Of a stretch of DNA of 64,000 nt, positions 27,612-36,471 are shown one piece after another. This DNA is from Novosphingobium sp. Chol11 (lineage in GTDB: Bacteria > Pseudomonadota > Alphaproteobacteria > Sphingomonadales > Sphingomonadaceae). Position 1 is the stretch's first letter. Each line of letters opens with the position of its first letter. Location: the NCBI RefSeq assembly GCF_900218065.1, contig NZ_OBMU01000001.1, positions 691,287 through 755,286 of the forward strand, given 5' to 3'. The translations under genes were made by a program, and so were the position numbers. The notes beneath the pieces were generated by a model. The model was not told where the DNA came from and searched no databases. It worked only from the letters and a program-made list of their open reading frames with translations.

Positions 27612-27974
27612 ATGAGCGGGCCGGGCCTCAAGATCAAGATACAGCTTTATTGTGGCGACGAGATCGCCATGGGGCCGGGCAAGGCCGACCTGCTCGACGC
27701 GATCGTCAGCGAGGGATCGATTTCGGCGGCCGGGCGGAAGCTGAAGATGAGCTATCGCCGCTGTTGGATGCTGGTGGACGTGATGAACCGGTGCTGGTCT
27801 GCGCCGCTGGTGGCGACGTCGAGCGAGGGCGCGGTGCTGACGGAGCTGGGGCTTAGCGTGCTTTCCCAATATCGCGGATTGCAGAAGGCCGCGGCGAGCG
27901 CGGCGGGACGGTCGCACTGGCCCGACCTGGCGCGGGAGTTGCGGGGCGCGCCGCTGCCGATGAGGGAAAATTAA
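27612..27974 (+). CDS. ModE-type winged-helix DNA-binding protein lacking a molybdate domain
   Basis: About 120 residues. The N-terminal half matches the ModE/LysR winged helix: KADLLDAIVSEGSISAAGRK and LKMSYRRCWMLVDVMNR. In full-length ModE this domain binds molybdate-transport promoters. Here there is no C-terminal TOBE/Di-Mop domain, so any ligand sensing must come from elsewhere. ATG 27612 preferred over the GTG at 27606. No molybdate genes are adjacent. Confidence 0.85.
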   Translation: MSGPGLKIKIQLYCGDEIAMGPGKADLLDAIVSEGSISAAGRKLKMSYRRCWMLVDVMNRCWSAPLVATSSEGAVLTELGLSVLSQYRGLQKAAASAAGRSHWPDLARELRGAPLPMREN

Positions 27975-28180
27975 CTGTCTGCGCTATCCTATCTTTCGTC
28001 GCTGGGATGAACGGAGAGGATGCCCACGCGTTTCCATTCGGCGCATTCACAAAAATTACATGTTGCAGCGCACAAAGAAACGTGATTCCTTATAGTTGTC
28101 GGCAGAACCGGCGCTTAATCTTTCAGTAACCATGAAAGGCGCATGATCTGCCGATCGACTTGAAGTCGGAGGGCAAGAGC

Positions 28181-28729
28181 ATGGGCACCAATGCAAGACC
28201 GGCTGACGGGGCAATCACCCTGGCTGAATTGCGCGAATTCGCCAGTTTCCCGTCTGCCACGCAGCGCTACATCCGCAGATCGCTGGACATCGGCCTCCAC
28301 CGCCGCGACGCCATGAAACTATGGTCGCGTGACATGGTGGAGGAAGCGAGCATCCGTGCGCAGGCCCGCATTTACGGGCGGCTGGACGAGATCAAGGCGC
28401 GAGTGCCCGACGATAGCGGCCTGGACCAAATGGAGCCGTTCATGGCGCCGCTGGTGACGATATCGGCATTCGACCTGGGGCAGGACCGGCTGAGCAGCTT
28501 TTCCGCCTATCGCTTCCTGTATGAGCGGCTGTTGGGGGCGGGGGCCCGGCCATGGTTGCCAGGCGCCTTCTGCGCGGCGGCGAGCCTGCCGCATCTCCAT
28601 CCGGAGAAACGCCGGGCGTTGTTGCAGTCGATCAGCGAGGCTGCGGCTACGGCGGTGGGCTGGTCGAACCGGGAGCCGACATTCTACCCTGAGTGGGTGG
28701 AGAAGGTGGATTTGAGCAAGGCGAACTGA
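28181..28729 (+). CDS. Hypothetical protein (182 aa)
   Basis: ATG 28181 (MGTNARPADGAITLAELREF) with GGAGGGC upstream. All-soluble, mainly helical, with RRSLDIGLHRRDAMKLWSRD and a C-terminal HLHPEKRRALLQSISEAA. No domain recognised. It precedes a repeat-rich gap. Confidence 0.65.
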   Translation: MGTNARPADGAITLAELREFASFPSATQRYIRRSLDIGLHRRDAMKLWSRDMVEEASIRAQARIYGRLDEIKARVPDDSGLDQMEPFMAPLVTISAFDLGQDRLSSFSAYRFLYERLLGAGARPWLPGAFCAAASLPHLHPEKRRALLQSISEAAATAVGWSNREPTFYPEWVEKVDLSKAN

Positions 28730-28741
28730 TCTTCTGTTTCC

Positions 28742-28911
28742 CCTCCCGCTGGCGGAGGTCGCTGGCCTTCTCCTTCTCCCCTTTAGGGGAGAGGGCTGGG
28801 GAGAGGGGGCGACGGATGTGCTTTGTGTTCCCCTCTCCCGCCTTCGCTACGCTCGGCACCTCGGCCAGAGTCACGTGCCTCTAGCCGACCCCTAAAGGGG
28901 AGAGGGAAATG
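28742..28911. repeat. Cluster of palindromic repeats, including an 81-bp element duplicated at 50745
   Basis: The 28730-28922 gap is made of ccctcccgctgg/cctttaggggagaggg-type palindromes. Bases 28831-28911 match 50745-50825 with only three mismatches in 81. Inside the copy are tcggccagag/ctctagccga and cccctaaagggg hairpins. Function unknown; intergenic mobile-repeat family likely. Confidence 0.8.
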
Positions 28912-28922
28912 TTGTATCTCAC

Positions 28923-29789
28923 TCACCCATTCACGATCGTGCCGCCATTGGGGTGCAGGACTTGTCCCGACATGTAGCTGGAGTCCTCGCAGGCGAGGAA
29001 GAGGAAGGCGGGGGCGACTTCGTTGGGTTGGCCGGGGCGGCCCATGGGTACGGATTCGCCGAAATGTTCGAGCTTTTCCGGGCTTGCGCCGCCTGATGGG
29101 TTGAGCGGGGTCCAGATGGGGCCGGGGGCGACGGCGTTGACGCGGATGCCGTCTTTCACGAGATTTTCCGACAGGCTGCGGGTGAAGGCGGTGATCGCGC
29201 CCTTGGTGCTCGAATAATCGAGCAGTTCCGATGAGCCCTGATACATGGTAACGCTGGTGCTGTTGACGATCGCCGCGCCTTTTTTGAGGTGCGGTCGGGC
29301 AGCTTGCGTCAGGAAGAACATGCCGAAGATGTTGGTTTGGAAGGTGCGGCGCAGCTGTTCCTCGGTAATGTCGGTGATGTCCTGATCGGGATGCTGTTCA
29401 CCGGCATTGTTGACGAGGATGTCGAGGCGGCCGAAGCGGTCGATGATTTGTTTCACGGCATCGTCGCAGAAGGATTTTTCGCCAATGTCTCCGGCGATGG
29501 TGAGGGCCTGTTGTCCTTCGCCTTCGACGATCTGGGCGGTTTTCTTCGCGTCGTCATGTTCGCAGAGGTAGAGGATAGCGATGTCCGCGCCTTCGCGGGC
29601 GTAGAGGGCGGCGACCGCGCGGCCGATGCCGCTGTCCGCGCCGGTGATCAGGGCGACCTTTCCTGCGAGGCGGCCGGAGCCGGGATAGCGGGGTTCCCAT
29701 TCGGGCTTGGGCTCCAGCTTGCTTTCGTGACCGGGCAAGCCGTCTTCGTGGATCATCTCTTCATGATTGTCGGATTGGGTGTCGGGCAT
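28923..29789 (-). CDS. SDR family oxidoreductase (YghA/YhdF type)
   Basis: 288 residues from ATG 29789, with AAGGAG upstream. Rossmann motif ALITGADSGIGRAVA, NNAG, and the catalytic Ser-Tyr-Lys in VNSTSV and LDYSSTKGAI. The N-terminal 40 residues are a hydrophilic extension (HEDGLPGHESKLEPKPEWEP) typical of the general-stress glucose-dehydrogenase-like SDRs. NAD(P)-dependent; the substrate is not predictable. Confidence 0.93.
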   Translation of the reverse strand: MPDTQSDNHEEMIHEDGLPGHESKLEPKPEWEPRYPGSGRLAGKVALITGADSGIGRAVAALYAREGADIAILYLCEHDDAKKTAQIVEGEGQQALTIAGDIGEKSFCDDAVKQIIDRFGRLDILVNNAGEQHPDQDITDITEEQLRRTFQTNIFGMFFLTQAARPHLKKGAAIVNSTSVTMYQGSSELLDYSSTKGAITAFTRSLSENLVKDGIRVNAVAPGPIWTPLNPSGGASPEKLEHFGESVPMGRPGQPNEVAPAFLFLACEDSSYMSGQVLHPNGGTIVNG

Positions 29790-29881
29790 GGCGCATCTCC
29801 TTTTCCCGGCCAACACTTTGGCAGGGGAGATGGTTCATGGCGTTGCGCGCCGGAGCGCGAGATCGGGTGAACGGGTGGCTT

Positions 29882-30760
29882 TCAGTGCCCGGCCGAGCCC
29901 GCCGCGCCGCGATTTTCCCAGATGGCGAGCGGTGCGTCGGCGCCCGGCATTTCCATGCGCACTTCGCGCAAGGAGACGGCGACGACGCAGGCGGGGCGCT
30001 GTTCCACGCCTGCCGGCTGGACGCAGTGGACGGGGCCGTTGCCCGGCACCTGCTCGATCCGGCCGATGAGGCGGAGCCTGAGACCACGGGAGGCGGCGAA
30101 ATCTTCCGGGGCGAGGCGCAGCACCTTCTCGAAAGGGCGGCCCTGGCGCCAGAGGTCGTTGCCGTCATTCTGGCCGAATTGGGCGAGGGCGAGGGTCTGG
30201 TCGGGTGCTGGCGCAGGGGCTTGCTGATCGGGAGAGGCTGTCCTGGGCGCGGCGGGGCATTCGTCGCTGGTGGACCACGGACGCTCCATCCAGAACCCCT
30301 CGGCATCATAGCCATCGCCGCCGGGGGGAAGTTCGAAGTCGGCGGCCTTCCACGCGACCGGCATGGCATGGACGCGCAAGACTCCGGCCCCCTCATCATA
30401 GCGCCAGCGCATGGGGGCGGCGCTATCCTTGTCCGCCTCCCCGGAGCAGCCGAAGGGAAGGGAAAGCTCGAACCGCTGCCCTACCGCCCCGGCGATGTCG
30501 GCGGGCAGCGGCTTGCCCGACGACAGGGCATCGGCGGCGCGGCGGGCGAGATCGGCGATCTCCGCACGGCCCCAGAGGCGGGGCGATTGCGGCAGGACGG
30601 GGATGGGCGGCGGAATGACCGCGACGGGCGCGGGGGCGGGCGGCGGAGCCTTGGGCGCGGTGACACGGCCCAGCAGGAATCCGCCCGCGCCGATGGCGAT
30701 GAAAGCGGCCAACCCCGCGGCTATGGCGAGCCGGCTGGTCCGGGCACTGGGTTCACGCAT
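29882..30760 (-). CDS. Membrane-anchored hypothetical protein
   Basis: 292 residues from ATG 30760 (MREPSARTSRLAIAAGLAAF). One N-terminal helix (IAAGLAAFIAIGAGGFLLG) then a Pro/Ala-rich linker (APKAPPPAPAPVAVIPPP). The periplasmic domain follows, with Cys near residues 105 and 170 and C-terminal CVQPAGVEQRPACVV. No known domain recognised. Four Cys could form disulfides. Faces the permease gene divergently. Confidence 0.7.
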   Translation of the reverse strand: MREPSARTSRLAIAAGLAAFIAIGAGGFLLGRVTAPKAPPPAPAPVAVIPPPIPVLPQSPRLWGRAEIADLARRAADALSSGKPLPADIAGAVGQRFELSLPFGCSGEADKDSAAPMRWRYDEGAGVLRVHAMPVAWKAADFELPPGGDGYDAEGFWMERPWSTSDECPAAPRTASPDQQAPAPAPDQTLALAQFGQNDGNDLWRQGRPFEKVLRLAPEDFAASRGLRLRLIGRIEQVPGNGPVHCVQPAGVEQRPACVVAVSLREVRMEMPGADAPLAIWENRGAAGSAGH

Positions 30761-30863
30761 AAGCCTTTGATAGCAAAAAAGTCCTCCTTCTCCAGAGGAT
30801 AATCGCCCTTTTTCCGCCTTGCTGCGTTGACAGGGGCGGCAGCAGGCACGAGGCAGGGGGCGC

Positions 30864-32174
30864 ATGACGATTGACCAAGTTCTGACGCTGCTGGTGCTGG
30901 CCGCCGTCGTCGCCGCGCTGATATGGGACAAGGTGCGCGCCGATGTCGTCGCCCTGTCCGGCGCGGCGGTGCTGCTGATGACCGGCGTCGTGCGGCCCGT
31001 CGATGTGCAGGGCGCTTTTGCGAGCCCGGCGATCATCGCGCTCGCGTCGCTGTTCGTCATTGCCTATGCGCTGGAGCTGTCGGGCCTGCTCGACCGGGCG
31101 ATCGCCATGGCGGTGTCGATGTGCAAGCGGATGGGCGCGACCGGCATGTGGCTGCTGCTGTCGATGATCGGCGCGGTGTCCTGCTTCCTTAATTCGACGC
31201 CGATCGTCGTGCTGGGCGCGCCGGTGGTGCGCGACGTCGCCAATGCGCTGCGCCTGTCGCCCAAGCGGTTCCTGATGCCGCTGTCCTACATCACCATATT
31301 GACCGGATGCTGCACCCTGATCGGGACGTCCACCAACCTGCTGGTCGATGATATGGCCAGCGTGGCCGGGCAGCCGCGCTTCGGCATTTTCGAAATTACG
31401 CCGGTGGGCGTGCCGATGGCGCTGGCGGGCGGGCTGTACCTGTTCCTGTTCAGCAAGAGGCTGCTGGGCGGACGGCATGAAGCGGATGAGCGGGAAGGCG
31501 AAGCGCAGCCGATCGACGCGTCCCATGTGTACAGCGCGCAGGTGGGCGACCCGGCGGTGTTCGCCGAGCCCCGGCCGCTGAACCCCGCAAAGGCGGCGAT
31601 CGCACTCAGCGTGTTCGCGGCGGCGGTCGGGCTGGCGGCGATCGATGTCGCGCCGATCGCGGCGAGCGCCTTTGCAGGGGCGGTGTTGCTGATCCTGCTG
31701 CGGGTGATCAGCGCGGACGAGGCCTATAGCGGGCTGCGGCCGCAGATCCTGATCCTGATCGCGGGGATGGTGGTGATCGGGATCGCGATGGAACAGAGCG
31801 GGCTGGCGGCGGATGCCTCGCGCATGCTGATCGGCAGCGTTCACGGGCTGAGCCCGCTGATCGCGCTGGTGGTGCTGTATCTTGTCACGATGGTGCTGAC
31901 GGAGCTGCTCTCGAACGCGACGGTGGCGGTGCTGGTGACGCCGGTCGCGGTGGCGCTGGCCGACAGCCTGGCGGTCAGCCCACGCCCGTTCCTGGTCGCG
32001 GTGATGATGTCGGCGAGCGCGGCCTTCGCCACGCCCTTTGGCTATCAGACCAATGTCATCGTCTATCAGATGGGCGGATATCGCTACATGGATTTCGTGC
32101 GGGTGGGCCTGCCGCTCAACATCATCACCTGTGTCGTCGCGATTGCTGCGATCAGCGTGTTTTTTCCGTTCTGA
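30864..32174 (+). CDS. SLC13/ArsB-type permease (ion transporter superfamily)
   Basis: 436 residues with about eleven membrane helices. Two duplicated halves carry the SLC13 signatures [16 protein letters not shown] and [20 protein letters not shown], and [10 protein letters not shown]. Family members carry divalent anions or other solutes with Na+. The usual central TrkA-C domains are absent; only a short hydrophilic loop (about residues 205-245) is present. Substrate unknown. Its 3' end overlaps the nhaA 3' end by 23 bp. Confidence 0.88.
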   Translation: MTIDQVLTLLVLAAVVAALIWDKVRADVVALSGAAVLLMTGVVRPVDVQGAFASPAIIALASLFVIAYALELSGLLDRAIAMAVSMCKRMGATGMWLLLSMIGAVSCFLNSTPIVVLGAPVVRDVANALRLSPKRFLMPLSYITILTGCCTLIGTSTNLLVDDMASVAGQPRFGIFEITPVGVPMALAGGLYLFLFSKRLLGGRHEADEREGEAQPIDASHVYSAQVGDPAVFAEPRPLNPAKAAIALSVFAAAVGLAAIDVAPIAASAFAGAVLLILLRVISADEAYSGLRPQILILIAGMVVIGIAMEQSGLAADASRMLIGSVHGLSPLIALVVLYLVTMVLTELLSNATVAVLVTPVAVALADSLAVSPRPFLVAVMMSASAAFATPFGYQTNVIVYQMGGYRYMDFVRVGLPLNIITCVVAIAAISVFFPF

Positions 32175-33348
32175 TCGGGCCGGGCGCCAACCGTAGCAGG
32201 AGGTAACCGGCGGTGGCGGACGCAAGCGAGCCCAGCAGGATGCCGAGCTTGGCGGCGTCGCTTTCATGGGGGTGCGCGGCAAAGGCGAGGCCGCCGATGA
32301 AGAGGCTCATGGTGAAGCCGATGCCGCAGAGCAGGGCGACGCCATAGACCTGCGTCCAGCTGGCATGCGCCGGGCGGCTGACCCAGCCGAGGCGGGACAG
32401 GAGCCAGACCGCGCCGAAGATGCCGACCTGCTTGCCCGCGAACAGGCCGAGCGCGATGCCGAGCGGCACAGGCGCTGCAAGGTCGGGCAAGGAAAAGCCG
32501 GTCAATGCCACGCCCGCATTGGCGAAGCCGAACAGCGGCACGATGGCATAGGCGACCCAGGGATGCAGGCCATGTTCCAGCCGGGACAGGGGCGAATGCT
32601 GGTCGTCGGGCGCGGCGGGCGTGCGCGCCAAGGGGATGGTCATCGCGACGGCGACGCCTGCCAGCGTGGCATGGATGCCGGATTGAAGGACGCAGAACCA
32701 GACGAAGAGGCCGATCAGCAGATAAGGCCAAAGCTGGTTGACCCCAGCGCGATTGCAGAGGGCGAGGCAGACGAGGCCCGCTGCGGCCAGGGCGAGGGGC
32801 AGGAGGCTCAGTTGTTCGCTGTAGAAAAGCGCGATGATGAGGACGGCGATCAGGTCGTCGATGATCGCGACGGCGGTCAGGAAAATCTTGAGCGACCCCG
32901 GCACGCGGCGGCCGAGCAGGGCCAGCACGCCGAGCGCAAAGGCGATGTCGGTCGCAGCGGGAATCGCCCAGCCGCGCATGCCGATCGCGTCCCCCCGATT
33001 GACGGCGATGTAGATGAGGGCGGGGACGACGACGCCCGCAGCCGCCGCGAGCCCCGGCAGCAGGCGATCGGGCCATCGGGCGAGCTGTCCGTCCAGAACC
33101 TCCCGCTTGATCTCCAGCCCCACCACCACGAAGAAGAGCGCCATCAAGCCATCGTTGATCCAGTGCAGCAGGCTGAGCCCGCCGATATCGATGTGGAGCG
33201 CATGGAAATAAGTGGCCGATTGGGCGGAGTTGGCGATCAGCATTCCCAAAGCCGCCGCGCCTATCAGGATGATGCCGCCCGCCGCTTCCGCCGCAAGGAA
33301 AGCGCGCATCATGGAGAGGGGGCGGGCGACAAGGGAAGGAACGCTCAT
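32152..33348 (-). CDS. nhaA: Na+/H+ antiporter NhaA
   Basis: 398 residues with eleven to twelve helices. The catalytic Asp pair is in [13 protein letters not shown], the earlier Asp in [11 protein letters not shown], and [11 protein letters not shown] carries the conserved loop. Exchanges two protons for one Na+ across the inner membrane in salt or alkaline stress. RBS AGGAACC upstream of ATG 33348. The gene ends inside the 3' end of the convergent permease gene. Confidence 0.97.
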   Translation of the reverse strand: MSVPSLVARPLSMMRAFLAAEAAGGIILIGAAALGMLIANSAQSATYFHALHIDIGGLSLLHWINDGLMALFFVVVGLEIKREVLDGQLARWPDRLLPGLAAAAGVVVPALIYIAVNRGDAIGMRGWAIPAATDIAFALGVLALLGRRVPGSLKIFLTAVAIIDDLIAVLIIALFYSEQLSLLPLALAAAGLVCLALCNRAGVNQLWPYLLIGLFVWFCVLQSGIHATLAGVAVAMTIPLARTPAAPDDQHSPLSRLEHGLHPWVAYAIVPLFGFANAGVALTGFSLPDLAAPVPLGIALGLFAGKQVGIFGAVWLLSRLGWVSRPAHASWTQVYGVALLCGIGFTMSLFIGGLAFAAHPHESDAAKLGILLGSLASATAGYLLLRLAPGPIRTEKTR

Positions 33349-33359
33349 GGGAGGTTCCT

Positions 33360-33465
33360 AGAGCATCGTGCGCAAAGGTGGGAACCGGTTTCGCGCTTGA
33401 AAGGATGCGATAACAAAACTGGAGCGCGCGACCTGCGTCCGATTGAAGGCAGCGCGCTCTAGCGG
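33360..33465. repeat. Dispersed intergenic repeat (gagcatcg...aaccggttt... type)
   Basis: gagcatcgtgcgcaaaggtgggaaccggtttcgcgcttgaaaggatgcgataaca, split here to gagcatcgtgcg, gggaaccggtttcgcg and aaaggatgcgataac, followed by gcgcgc/gcgcgctcta. This sequence is a familiar intergenic repeat of alphaproteobacteria. It lies between nhaA and the SnoaL-like gene and is imperfectly palindromic around aaccggtt. Confidence 0.55.
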
Positions 33466-33538
33466 CCAATGTGGAGGAGGGCCGCCCGTCTGCGAGAGGA
33501 CGAGCGAGCATTGTGCCAGCCGATCCTTGCTGAAAAGA

Positions 33539-33979
33539 TCAGGCCGGGCCCGGCCCCAGCACTTCGATGCTGCCGATATGGGCGCGGTTCAGTTTCGTGC
33601 GGTGAACCATCTGCCAGTGACCGTCCACCTTCTGCCAGCGATCATGATATTCGCCGAGGGTGGAGAAGGTCAGGTGACCCTTGTCGCCCATGCCTTTGTG
33701 CATGTCGGTGACATAGCAGCGGCTGGTCGCCTGATCCCCGGTGACATCGATGACGAGGTTGCCCAGAAGATGCTGGGTCGGCCCGCAATCGTCGAGGAAG
33801 GAGCGCATCAGCGCGATCACCTCCTCACGACCGTTGAGCGGGCCTGTTCCCATGTCGGCGGTTGCATCCTCTGCCATGACCGAGCCGATTGCCTGCCAGT
33901 CGCGCTCATCCATGGCGCGGGCGAAGGCATAGAGCGCGCGTCCGATCTCCCGCTCCGCCAGCAAGCTTTCCAGGTTCAT
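33539..33979 (-). CDS. SnoaL-like (nuclear transport factor 2 fold) protein
   Basis: 146 residues from ATG 33979 with AAAGGA upstream. Helical start (LLAEREIGRALYAFARAMDE) with RDWQAIGSVMAEDATADMG, and a beta-sheet end (YHDRWQKVDGHWQMVHRTKL), the usual SnoaL/SCP-like cone fold. May bind or isomerise a small hydrophobic ligand; the substrate is not known. Confidence 0.85.
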   Translation of the reverse strand: MNLESLLAEREIGRALYAFARAMDERDWQAIGSVMAEDATADMGTGPLNGREEVIALMRSFLDDCGPTQHLLGNLVIDVTGDQATSRCYVTDMHKGMGDKGHLTFSTLGEYHDRWQKVDGHWQMVHRTKLNRAHIGSIEVLGPGPA

Positions 33980-34089
33980 CGGCAATCCTTTCCTTCAGCA
34001 TCCTCTCCAATGGAATCGAGCATAGGCGGAGGATCGGCCTTCGCAAGCAGCGTCGTAAATGCGTGTTGCGCGATCGTGGAGCGCAGCCG

Positions 34090-34347
34090 TCAGTGCGTTT
34101 CGGTGCGCAACCGGTCGGCCAACTGCTCGATTTCGAAGGGCTCAAGGACCCAGGTGCGCGTCTTGCGGCCGATCCGATGGATAGGCTGGGTAAGAAGGAC
34201 GCGCGCTTGTTCCCGCGCATGCGGTTTGAACATGGCGAAATGTTGGGCGCAGTCGCGGATCGTGCCGATGAGCGGCGCCCGTCCTTCAAGGTCGATCAAG
34301 GTTGCAGGCAGATCCCAGGGAATGGCGGATGTGGGATGATCGGTCAT
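34090..34347 (-). CDS. Small hypothetical protein (85 aa)
   Basis: Begins MTDHPTSAIPWDLPATLIDL with TGGAGC upstream. Body IRDCAQHFAMFKPHAREQAR and end EIEQLADRLRTETH. Soluble; no domain recognised. Lies between the SnoaL-like gene and the LuxR-type regulator on the same strand. Similar small proteins are seen in sphingomonads. Confidence 0.65.
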   Translation of the reverse strand: MTDHPTSAIPWDLPATLIDLEGRAPLIGTIRDCAQHFAMFKPHAREQARVLLTQPIHRIGRKTRTWVLEPFEIEQLADRLRTETH

Positions 34348-34478
34348 GGAACAGCTCCAGTTTGATCATCGTCCCTATCGGATTTGGGAAGAATGGGAAG
34401 GAGGAAAGCGGACCTTCGCCAAGCCAGGGCAGGCGCATCGGGCGATAAACGGCCCGGGAGAACAGATATGGCCGCTGA

Positions 34479-35057
34479 TCAGGTGATACGGAAGGGCATC
34501 AGCATCTTGAAGAGTTTCTCGCGGGACTGGGCGCCGATCTTTCCGTATAATTTTCGGACCTGGGTGCGAACCGTGTCGACCGATACGTTCCTGTCCTGCG
34601 CGATTTCAACGACTGTCTTGCCCCGAAACAGCGCCAGAGCCGCTTGCGTTTCGCTTTCGGTCAATCCGTAGATACTTCCGAAATCGGCGAACATGATGCG
34701 CTTTTCGGCATGGGAGCAGCTGACTTCGAGGCAGAACATGCCGGTCGAGGGTTCATGATGACCAAACATCACGAAATGGCCGTCGCCATCCTTGACGGTC
34801 AGTATTCCGGTTTCGGCTTGCGATTTGAGATCGGACAAAAAGGATGACAATTTGGTGCGGAGGCTGGCGTCGACTAGCAGTTGTCCTGCTTCTTCGTGCA
34901 ATATCTCACTGGCTTCTATCGCGCGTCTGCCCTCATCATTCCACCATTGGATGTGATATAGTGAATCGATGATGAGACGTCCTCTGAAATCAGCGGAGAT
35001 CCACCCGAGGGCGAGCGCATCGAAAGGCTCAAGACTGGTTTGCAGCATCCCCACCAT
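34479..35057 (-). CDS. LuxR-type helix-turn-helix regulator, candidate CsgD-like controller of the curli operon
   Basis: 192 residues. The C-terminal HTH is clear: YGLTESETQAALALFRGKTV, EIAQDRNVSVDTVRTQVRKL and YGKIGAQSREKLFKML. The N-terminal 120 residues show no clear domain (a PAS-like sensor is possible). It lies 245 bp after the curli operon on the same strand. In enterobacteria the curli regulator CsgD is also LuxR-type, so a link is likely but not proven. Starts at 35057 and 35048 are both ATG. Confidence 0.8.
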   Translation of the reverse strand: MVGMLQTSLEPFDALALGWISADFRGRLIIDSLYHIQWWNDEGRRAIEASEILHEEAGQLLVDASLRTKLSSFLSDLKSQAETGILTVKDGDGHFVMFGHHEPSTGMFCLEVSCSHAEKRIMFADFGSIYGLTESETQAALALFRGKTVVEIAQDRNVSVDTVRTQVRKLYGKIGAQSREKLFKMLMPFRIT

Positions 35058-35238
35058 AGCCGAACAGTAAAAACTGAAGACGGAAATGCCCTAAAAGGTA
35101 AAAAGATGCGTGGCAATATCTTAACGATTGGGACCAATTCTATATTTGAATTTCAAGAAAATGACCGGGCGGTAATATTTCAGAGATCTGGAAAATCTTC
35201 TACTAGGATCCGGCCTTACTTGATCTAGCTCGTCCAAG

Positions 35239-35277
35239 TGGGCTCAGTTGCTCCCCTCACGAAAGCAGCTGAGCCCA
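35239..35277 (-). terminator. Hairpin after the curli operon
   Basis: tgggctcag (35239-35247) pairs with ctgagccca (35269-35277), 26 bases from the last curli gene stop. No U-run follows on either strand, so it may be a weak or Rho-assisted terminator, or an RNA stabiliser. The remaining 35058-35302 gap is AT-rich and probably carries the regulator's promoter. Confidence 0.45.
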
Positions 35278-35302
35278 TTTGCCGTGGACGGTTATGCGGC
35301 GT

Positions 35303-36001
35303 TTATTGGCGGATCGCGACGATGTTCGCGATGCCGCTTTGCGAGACGCTGGCGAAACTGGCCGCTGTTCCCTGGACGATCGTGGCGCTGTTGCGGTCGC
35401 CGGATTGCAGCAATGTGGCGACGCCCTGCGTCGAGGATTGCAGGATTTCGCCGACATTGCCGGTGCCGCGCTGAAGCAGGACGGAGACGTTGCCGACGCC
35501 ATATTGCTGTTGGACGGCGCGGTTGTTCGAGCCTTCCTGCGAGGCGAACTGGATATTGCCTTCGCCGCGCCAATCCTGCTGCAGGCTGTTGCCCTGCGCG
35601 TCCGTAGCTTCGTAGGAGCCGGTGCCGCTGCGCAGATACCGTCCCAGATCCAGGCCGTAGCCCAGGAAAGCCATTTCGACGGGCGCGCCCGATGAGGAGA
35701 GATTTTGAGAAAGCTGGTCAGCACTCGCAGCCTGAGCGAAGGACAGGCCGCCCGAATTGGCCTGGAAAGCGGCGTCGATCGCCTGCTGTTGCGGCTGAGC
35801 CTGCGACACGAACGCGTTTCCAGCCGTGGGCGAAACGATCTGGCCGACGATCGGGGAAGACCAGGCAGGGCGCTGGCCGATCTGATCGATCAATATATCC
35901 GATTGCGCGGCGAAAGCGGATCCCTGGTAAAGAAGCGCGGCCGACAGGCCCAAAATCGCGAGGCACTTCCTGCCATCAACCCGTCCATATGTGTGCGCCA
36001 T
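35303..36001 (-). CDS. Curlin-like repeat protein (short, CsgB-like)
   Basis: 232 residues from ATG 36001 with GGAGG upstream. Signal peptide (CLAILGLSAALLYQGSAFA). The N-terminal region has no repeats. From about residue 140 come four to five curlin-type units: GNIQFASQEGSNNRAVQQQY, VLLQRGTGNVGEILQ, SGDRNSATIVQ and SVSQSGIANIVAIRQ. The short array and its position at the end of the operon suggest a nucleator or cap (CsgB-like). Extracellular. Confidence 0.8.
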   Translation of the reverse strand: MAHTYGRVDGRKCLAILGLSAALLYQGSAFAAQSDILIDQIGQRPAWSSPIVGQIVSPTAGNAFVSQAQPQQQAIDAAFQANSGGLSFAQAASADQLSQNLSSSGAPVEMAFLGYGLDLGRYLRSGTGSYEATDAQGNSLQQDWRGEGNIQFASQEGSNNRAVQQQYGVGNVSVLLQRGTGNVGEILQSSTQGVATLLQSGDRNSATIVQGTAASFASVSQSGIANIVAIRQ

Positions 36002-36106
36002 TACGTCCTCCGGCATATGTCCCCGGAGGTAGGTTTATGGGCTGGGCCGTGAAGATATCGTTAGTTCAGCGTTAGTAGGCTGTTATGCATAACAAAGTGT
36101 TAGCGG

Positions 36107-36469
36107 CTATTTGACGATCTGGTCCTGGGCGGCCAAGTCCTTGCCGCGATAGATTTTGAGCTGGATCGTATAATGGTCGTCCGCCGCGATCGAACCGAAA
36201 GCCAGATGGGAAAGGCGCACCAGTTGATGCGGGGCAGCCTTTACCACGCCTGCCTGCTTGACCTTTGCATTGCCGGCAACGCCCTTCTTTTCACCGACCA
36301 GTTCATAGCGGCCTTCGAACGGTTGTTGCGCCGTGACATAGCCCACGAACCGCTTGGCGGCATTAGGCGCGTCCTCGACCAGGATGCGCGCCTTCAGTTC
36401 GGGTTCGGCGGCGTGGGCGGAGACGGTCATCATCATTCCGGCAATGAGGGGCAGGATGGTGCGGATCAT
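36107..36469 (-). CDS. csgH: CsgH-like curli assembly chaperone
   Basis: 120 residues with a signal peptide (LPLIAGMMMTVSAHA). Mature domain about 100 residues, beta-rich: ELKARILVEDAP, QQPFEGRYELVGEKKG and QLVRLSHLAFGS. Matches in size and fold pattern CsgC/CsgH, periplasmic proteins that stop premature amyloid formation by curlin. CsgH is the alphaproteobacterial form. Placed among curlin genes, which supports the call; sequence likeness to CsgC itself is weak. Confidence 0.65.
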   Translation of the reverse strand: MIRTILPLIAGMMMTVSAHAAEPELKARILVEDAPNAAKRFVGYVTAQQPFEGRYELVGEKKGVAGNAKVKQAGVVKAAPHQLVRLSHLAFGSIAADDHYTIQLKIYRGKDLAAQDQIVK

Positions 36470-36471
36470 CG

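Noticed and set aside
30753..32282. 509-codon minus-strand frame opposite the SLC13 permease
   Set aside because: Arg/His/Gln-rich antisense product without family likeness; the permease strand has proper membrane helices.
32266..33462. 398-codon plus-strand frame opposite nhaA
   Set aside because: Antisense shadow of a clear NhaA gene.
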